Below are positions 59,628-64,000 of a stretch of DNA of 64,000 bases, in pieces. Numbering within the stretch: the first letter of the stretch is position 1; the number at the start of each line of letters is the position of its first letter. Both the position numbers and the translations under genes were made by a program. Below the pieces are notes generated by a model. It was not told where the DNA came from, did no database searches, and worked only from the letters and a program-made list of their open reading frames with translations. This DNA comes from Candidatus Promineofilum glycogenicum (GTDB lineage Bacteria; Chloroflexota; Anaerolineae; Promineifilales; Promineifilaceae), in assembly GCA_016707605.1 (NCBI GenBank), contig JADJHJ010000017.1, positions 43,981 to 107,980 on the forward strand, written 5' to 3'.

Positions 59628-60269
59628 ATGAATTGTTGTCCACATTGCCAGGGAGCGGACCGGTTCTTCAACCAGCGCGTGGCCGCGGCCGACCTGCGCC
59701 ACTACCGGCAGCACGGCGCGACGGGCACGACCCGACAGCTTCTCGACGCGCTGACATCGGCCGGGGTCGCCGGCCTGTCGCTGCTCGACATCGGCGGCGG
59801 CATCGGCGTCATCCAGCACGAACTGCGCGCCGCCGGTGTGACCGAGATAACCAACGTCGACGCGTCGCGAGCCTACCTGAAGATGGCCCGTGGGGAAGCT
59901 GAACGGCGCGGCTATGCCGCCGACGCCCGCTACGTCTACGGCGATTTCGTGGCCCTGGCCGACGAGATCGCGGCGGCCGACATCGTCACCCTGGACCGCG
60001 TCGTCTGCTGCTACCCGGACATGGCCGCCCTGGTGCACCACGCCGCCGCCAAAGCCGGACGCTTCCTGGGCCTGGTCTACCCGCGCGATAGCTGGTGGAC
60101 GAAGGCCGGCGTGGCGATGCTGAACCTCTTGCCCCGCTTGCGCGGCGATGCGTTTCGCTCGTTCGTCCATCCGACGGCGGCGGTGGAAGGGGTGGCGGCG
60201 GCCAACGGATTGCGGCGGATCGTTCACCACCAGGGGCCGGTATGGCAGGTGGTGGTGTTTGCGCGATAA
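59628..60269 (+). CDS. SAM-dependent methyltransferase
   Basis: The 213-residue class I methyltransferase has the SAM motif LLDIGGGIGV (about residues 52-61), followed by NVDASRAYLKMA and VYGDFVAL. An N-terminal MNCCPHCQGADRFF could bind a metal or act as a small redox site. Methyltransferases with this N-terminus resemble the porphyrin/small-molecule group, but the substrate cannot be assigned. It ends 40 bases before the DinB gene, on the same strand. Confidence 0.8.
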   Translation: MNCCPHCQGADRFFNQRVAAADLRHYRQHGATGTTRQLLDALTSAGVAGLSLLDIGGGIGVIQHELRAAGVTEITNVDASRAYLKMARGEAERRGYAADARYVYGDFVALADEIAAADIVTLDRVVCCYPDMAALVHHAAAKAGRFLGLVYPRDSWWTKAGVAMLNLLPRLRGDAFRSFVHPTAAVEGVAAANGLRRIVHHQGPVWQVVVFAR

Positions 60270-60309
60270 TAGTGATATCGTGAATTCTGAGACCGAAGGG
60301 GGTTCGAAC

Positions 60310-60882
60310 ATGCCGCCATCCAATGACTCGCTCGCGGTGGTCTTTGAAGGCTGGGTAGGCTATCGACAGAGTATCATCCACGCGGTTGCCCCGTTGATGG
60401 CCGAACAACTGCTGTGGCGTCCAGCCGCGCATCTTCGTTCAACCGGTGAACTCGTGCGGCACATAGCGCTGGGGCCCATTGCCTGGTTTCTACGCATGGA
60501 TGCGCCCGGCAGCCGCGCCCTCGCCGGGCGAGTAGCGGACTGGGAAGAAGACCCGCACGGCAACCAGTACGTGATTGAAGCCGCGATTGACATCGCCGAT
60601 CAAGCGGGCGAGTTAGTCGAGTGGCTTGACGCTTCGGGAAAGATGATCGCTGATACACTACGGCTGTGGACAGTGGCGGATCTGCAGAAGACGTACCGGC
60701 ATACCTGGAATGGCAACACGTACGCCATCTCCAGGCAATGGACGCTCTGGCGCATCCTGGCCCACGACCTGCATCACGGCGGCGAGTTGGCTATGTTGTT
60801 GGGAATGCAGGGGTTGGAGAACTTCGAACTTGGCCATCTCGGTGGGCACATTGATCTGCCGCCGCTGGCCGATTCGGCGTAA
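60310..60882 (+). CDS. DinB-family protein
   Basis: ATG 60310 starts a 190-residue four-helix protein. The DinB/YfiT metal site is suggested by three His: HIALGPIAWF near residue 46 and HDLHHGGELAM near residue 158. The family includes damage-inducible proteins and thiol (bacillithiol/mycothiol) transferases. Here the partner thiol is unknown. It may share a transcript with the preceding methyltransferase. Confidence 0.8.
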   Translation: MPPSNDSLAVVFEGWVGYRQSIIHAVAPLMAEQLLWRPAAHLRSTGELVRHIALGPIAWFLRMDAPGSRALAGRVADWEEDPHGNQYVIEAAIDIADQAGELVEWLDASGKMIADTLRLWTVADLQKTYRHTWNGNTYAISRQWTLWRILAHDLHHGGELAMLLGMQGLENFELGHLGGHIDLPPLADSA

Positions 60883-60957
60883 ATAGGGACGATAATACCA
60901 TCCAACTCCTTATATAAGGACGGGCCACTATTAAGACGAGTGCTGTAAGGGGCAGGT

Positions 60958-61782
60958 ATGGCTACCTATCTGTTGACATGGAATCCCAAGCGGTTTGACT
61001 GGTTCGACATGGACGAAGAGATTGCTGAGCTTGAAGAAGTCGGATGGCTTGATGGCAGTTGGACCTGTGGCCGCAATAAGAGTATAAGGCCCGGCGACCG
61101 CTTCTATCTGATTCGCCTAGGAGCTCAGACCTTCAACAAAGGCATTGTTGGCTCTGGTGTTATTACTTCAGAACCTTACCCAGGTGAACATTGGCCGGAG
61201 GGTGGAGCCTCAAGTCCGACAGCCATGTTTGTCGACGTGAGATTCGACATGTTACTAGATGGTGAAGTCGATCGATTACTGGACATCGACATGCTCAAGA
61301 GCGATCCCGTCCTGGGCCAGATGCACTGGTCGTCGCAGACATCGGGGATACGTATACCTGATGCCGTGGCCGAGGAACTACAGAAAAGATGGTCAGATCT
61401 TCTCGATGTCCGGTTTCCCGTATTTCCAGTGGAGGACACCGGTTTTGTGGAAGGTTTGGTCAGGTCAGATCGTCAAACGCAGTATGAGCGGAATGCGGCT
61501 GCTCGGCGCAAATGCATCGAGGCCCATGGTTCTGCGTGTTCGGTCTGCGGATTTGACTTTGCGCGGGTCTACGGCCCTGTCGGGGCTAATTCCATCCACG
61601 TTCACCACATCATCCCGTTGGCAGATGTTAGACGCGCTCATCAGGTCAATCCAATCACTGATCTCATCCCAGTCTGCCCCAACTGTCACGCCATTATTCA
61701 TCGGCGTACCCCATGTTACACGATAGACGAAGTGAAGCAATTTCTGGTCGCCAGTCAGGCAACTTTTCCAGAAGCGCCTTAG
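60958..61782 (+). CDS. Putative HNH endonuclease with an N-terminal EVE/PUA-like domain
   Basis: The 274-residue protein has an N-terminal domain (MATYLLTWNPKRFDWFDMDE ... RPGDRFYLIRLG ... KGIVGSGVITSEPY) that resembles EVE/PUA-type readers of modified bases. The C-terminus is an HNH nuclease: CSVCGFDF, HVHHIIPLA, NPITDLIPVCPNCHAIIHR, with four Cys for structural zinc. The fusion is the design of modification-dependent (type IV) restriction enzymes. The gene looks AT-richer than its neighbours and stands between ordinary genes, as expected for a recently acquired defence gene. A 75-base spacer precedes it. Confidence 0.8.
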   Translation: MATYLLTWNPKRFDWFDMDEEIAELEEVGWLDGSWTCGRNKSIRPGDRFYLIRLGAQTFNKGIVGSGVITSEPYPGEHWPEGGASSPTAMFVDVRFDMLLDGEVDRLLDIDMLKSDPVLGQMHWSSQTSGIRIPDAVAEELQKRWSDLLDVRFPVFPVEDTGFVEGLVRSDRQTQYERNAAARRKCIEAHGSACSVCGFDFARVYGPVGANSIHVHHIIPLADVRRAHQVNPITDLIPVCPNCHAIIHRRTPCYTIDEVKQFLVASQATFPEAP

Positions 61783-61834
61783 AGGATTGGCGATTCGTCA
61801 CCGTTCAAGGGGTCGGCCCTCTATAATCGGACAG

Positions 61835-63187
61835 ATGCGCCGAACCTTATTACTAATCGCTTCTTGCCTGTTCATCCTGACCGCCTGCCGCCAGACACCC
61901 GCGCCAGAGCAACCAACGGCCGCTCCACCCACCGCGCCGACGGCCATACCGGCTAACCAGGAACCAACCGTTTCCCCTGCCCCCACCGGCCAAATCTTCG
62001 TTCCCGTCGCTCCGGGCGAGGCTGTTGGGCCGACACCCGACGCCGAAGCCGCATACCCTGCGCGACCCGACGCTACAGCCACACCTGCCCCGCCAACGCC
62101 CACCCCCGAACCAGCCTACCCCGAATACACCGGCCCGCCGCTCAACCGCGACGAGGTCGGCATCCAAATCTATCTCCACCGCCAGGACGTGCGCGAGCTG
62201 CTGCGCCACTTCGACGCGCTGGGCGTGGGCTGGGTGAAGGTGCAGGTGTCGTGGAAGCTCCACGAGTCGCGGCCGGGGGAGTACAACGAGGAGCTATTCG
62301 GCGAACTGGACCGCCTCGTCGCCGGGGCCAACGGGCAGGGGGTCAAGGTGCTGCTGAGCGTCAGCAAGGCCCCGGAGTGGAGCCGGCCGACGACGGAGAT
62401 GGACGGCCCGCCGTCGGACTACGGCCAGTTCGAGGCGTTCATGCGCACGCTGGCCACGCGCTACACCGGGCAGGTGGCGGCCTACGAGCTGTGGAACGAG
62501 CCGAACCTGCAGCGCGAGTGGAACGGCACGCCCCTCAGCGCGGCCGACTTTGTGGAACTGATGCGTCGCGGCGCGGCCGGCGTGCGGTCGGCCGACCCGG
62601 CGGCGCTGATCATCAGCGGCGCGCCGGCGACGACGGGCATCAACGATGGCGTCAACGCCATTGACGACCGCGTCTACTTCGGGGCGATGCTGGCCGCCGG
62701 CGTGGCCGAGTTCGTCGACGGCGCCGGCGTCCACCCCTACGGCTGGGCCAACCCGCCCGACGCGCGCGCGGCCGACGCCTCCCAGGCGTCGTCATCCCAC
62801 AACAACCACCCCAGCTTCTTCTTCGCCGACACGCTGGAGGATTACCGCGCTATGCTCGTCAGCGCCGGGGCCGAGGCCCTGCCGCTGTGGCCGACCGAGT
62901 TCGGCTGGGGGTCGTTCGAGGGGCTGGTGACCGACACCGGCGAACCCGCCTCCCCGCCGGCCGGCTCGGAGTTCATGGCCGACAACAGCGAGTGGGAGCA
63001 GGCCGTCTACACCCTGCGCGCCTTCGAGCTGGCCCACGGCTGGGAGTGGGTGGGGCCGATGTTCCTGTGGAATCTCAACTTCGGCTTCGCGCTGGATTAT
63101 CAGTTTCAGGAGACGGGGTATAGTCTCATCCGGCCGGATGGGGGGCGGCGGCCGGTGTATCGGGCGTTGGAGAATCGAGGAGAGTGA
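61835..63187 (+). CDS. Lipoprotein glycoside hydrolase-like protein
   Basis: ATG 61835 gives a lipoprotein signal (LLLIASCLFILTAC) and a Pro/Thr/Ala linker to about residue 105. The remaining 345 residues form a TIM-barrel of the GH-A clan (GH39/GH5-like): the acid/base Glu is in AAYELWNEPNLQRE and the nucleophile Glu is in LPLWPTEFGWG. Between them are GGYxHPY-like turns (GAGVHPYGW). This should be a secreted, lipid-anchored hydrolase of a beta-linked polysaccharide. The specific sugar is unknown. The start codon is 52 bases after the HNH gene. Confidence 0.85.
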   Translation: MRRTLLLIASCLFILTACRQTPAPEQPTAAPPTAPTAIPANQEPTVSPAPTGQIFVPVAPGEAVGPTPDAEAAYPARPDATATPAPPTPTPEPAYPEYTGPPLNRDEVGIQIYLHRQDVRELLRHFDALGVGWVKVQVSWKLHESRPGEYNEELFGELDRLVAGANGQGVKVLLSVSKAPEWSRPTTEMDGPPSDYGQFEAFMRTLATRYTGQVAAYELWNEPNLQREWNGTPLSAADFVELMRRGAAGVRSADPAALIISGAPATTGINDGVNAIDDRVYFGAMLAAGVAEFVDGAGVHPYGWANPPDARAADASQASSSHNNHPSFFFADTLEDYRAMLVSAGAEALPLWPTEFGWGSFEGLVTDTGEPASPPAGSEFMADNSEWEQAVYTLRAFELAHGWEWVGPMFLWNLNFGFALDYQFQETGYSLIRPDGGRRPVYRALENRGE

Positions 63188-63195
63188 TGCTCCAC

Positions 63196-63240
63196 AAATA
63201 AGCACCATGCTATGTATCATAATCAGCATGGTGCTTATTT
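63196..63240 (+). terminator. Terminator after the glycoside hydrolase gene
   Basis: A perfect 16-base stem (AAATAAGCACCATGCT with AGCATGGTGCTTATTT) around a 13-base loop with A/T flanks starts eight bases after the stop. Confidence 0.8.
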
Positions 63241-63257
63241 GCGCTGGCCTAAGAATC

Positions 63258-63353
63258 GAACACGGATGACGCGGATGGGCGCGGATTGACACGGATAAGA
63301 AAGCGGATTGTTCTGATCCGCGAAATCCGTGAAAATCCGGGTCATCCGTGTTC
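63258..63353. repeat. Long inverted repeat, CACGGATGACGCGGAT family
   Basis: Arms of about 40 bases (GAACACGGATGACGCGGATG and its complement ATCCGGGTCATCCGTGTTC) enclose GATTGTTCTGATC. A single arm is at 33425-33475. It lies between the terminator and the next gene. Confidence 0.85.
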
Positions 63354-63418
63354 CATTCTTCCAGTTGGTATCTAAAGTCAGCCGTGCTACTCTACCCATC
63401 GTAATAGGAGAGTGCCGC

Positions 63419-64000
63419 ATGGACGCGATTGCCTCTGCCGTCTCTGACCCCACTGTTGTAACCGCCATTGCCACGGCCGTCGGCAATGGACTTTTCTTCG
63501 TTGGCCGCAAGCTGGCGGAAAGGGCCGTCGTCGACCCGGTCATCGACATTCCCGCCGCAGGCCTGAAGGAGCGCATCCAGCGCGGGCATCGCCAGAGCCG
63601 CGAAGATGAAGCGCTGCGCCAGGCCGTGCGGCAGGCATTTGCCGCCATTGACGCGCCGGACGAGGCCGAGGCGCTGGAACGCTACGCCATCCAGTTGGGC
63701 TTCGACCAACTACAGGCCGAGGACAACGACGCCCTGCGGCAGGAGTTTGCCCGGGCAATGCTGCTGGTCACCGCGCCCGAGGCTGAACTGGTTCCAGAGA
63801 GCCTCTACGACAGTCTGCGCTGGCCGCGCGACCGCCGGCCGCAACTGGCGCTTTTCCTCTACACCATGCGCCGGTCTTTGGCGACGCACGAGAACTGGGG
63901 GCCATTGATCGCCTACACCGACCGCGAAGCCGTCCGCCTGGAGCTGCGCCAGGCGACGACCAGCCTGGCCCACATTGAGGCCAATTTGCGCGCCCTGCTG
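63419..64000 (+). CDS. N-terminal part of a possible STAND/NACHT-type protein
   Basis: ATG 63419, nine bases after AGGAG, starts a frame that runs to the right edge (194 codons). The segment is helical and begins MDAIASAVSDPTVVTAIATA, with a hydrophobic stretch and a following charged region (RRDRRPQLALFLYTMRRSL). In Chloroflexota and Cyanobacteria this type of N-terminus, followed by several hundred residues of NACHT ATPase and repeats, is common. No Walker A is inside the window. If a P-loop follows, the protein would be a signalling or antiphage STAND NTPase. Confidence 0.45.
   Translation, partial: MDAIASAVSDPTVVTAIATAVGNGLFFVGRKLAERAVVDPVIDIPAAGLKERIQRGHRQSREDEALRQAVRQAFAAIDAPDEAEALERYAIQLGFDQLQAEDNDALRQEFARAMLLVTAPEAELVPESLYDSLRWPRDRRPQLALFLYTMRRSLATHENWGPLIAYTDREAVRLELRQATTSLAHIEANLRALL

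Overview
The window is GC-rich bacterial chromosome, almost fully coding, with many short palindromic repeats between genes. Gene content suggests a member of the Chloroflexota (Anaerolineae-like, Promineifilum-type filament formers). The signs are several membrane-anchored multiheme cytochromes, large secreted proteins with Thr/Pro linkers, a beta-helix protein ending in a YLPL-type tail, an unusually long SecA, and von Willebrand A/FHA proteins. This placement is inference from gene types. No rRNA, tRNA, phage, transposase or CRISPR array was recognised.

Layout. 1-8258 (minus): a cluster for four multiheme c-type cytochromes (8, 14, 10 and 8 CXXCH sites, 40 in total) with a di-heme-type cytochrome b and the start of a Tat-exported protein. 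Two of the cytochrome genes carry a single-base frame break in a C/G run. 8591-11176: gyrA, preceded by two palindromes. 11177-12567: repeat-rich spacer with one small gene. 12568-22802: a large GT39-like membrane glycosyltransferase, a secreted triple beta/gamma-crystallin protein, a HepT/MntA toxin-antitoxin pair, an XRE/NB-ARC/TPR regulator, and a divergent lipoprotein/beta-helix pair. 23228-29485: pheA, fadD, a Nudix hydrolase, a Uma2 nuclease-like protein and a UvrD-like helicase. 29637-38121: a divergent pair of vWA-TM-FHA proteins, a lipoprotein, a DUF2270/DUF2179 membrane protein and a secreted serine protease. 38433-45944: an ABC-2 exporter, mutM with an AlkZ-like glycosylase, and hicBA. 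46004-52217: secA, prs, and a MeaB GTPase. 52527-54542: a secreted SH3b-repeat protein and then a non-coding stretch with DnaA-box-like sites. 54543-59387: a RamB-like regulator divergent from malate synthase and isocitrate lyase. 59628-64000: a methyltransferase, a DinB protein, an EVE-like/HNH nuclease, a glycoside hydrolase-like lipoprotein, and the start of a possible STAND NTPase.

How it fits together. The cytochrome cluster looks like a quinol-linked electron conduit: cytochrome b in the membrane passes electrons to anchored and lipid-tethered heme proteins outside. The glyoxylate-shunt pair, the RamB-like regulator, fadD and meaB point to growth on fatty acids, acetate or propionate-type substrates. 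Four paired defence or stress modules (HepT/MntA, HicBA, EVE-HNH, possible STAND NTPase) are spread through the window.

A second theme is repeats. At least nine families of inverted or tandem repeat lie between genes. Several have entered reading frames: the gyrA tail, an insert in the GT39 protein, an insert in the MeaB GTPase, the Nudix C-terminus and a vWA-FHA C-terminus. Gene direction changes from mostly minus to all plus near 54-56 kb, where DnaA-box-like sites sit, so a replication origin there is worth testing.
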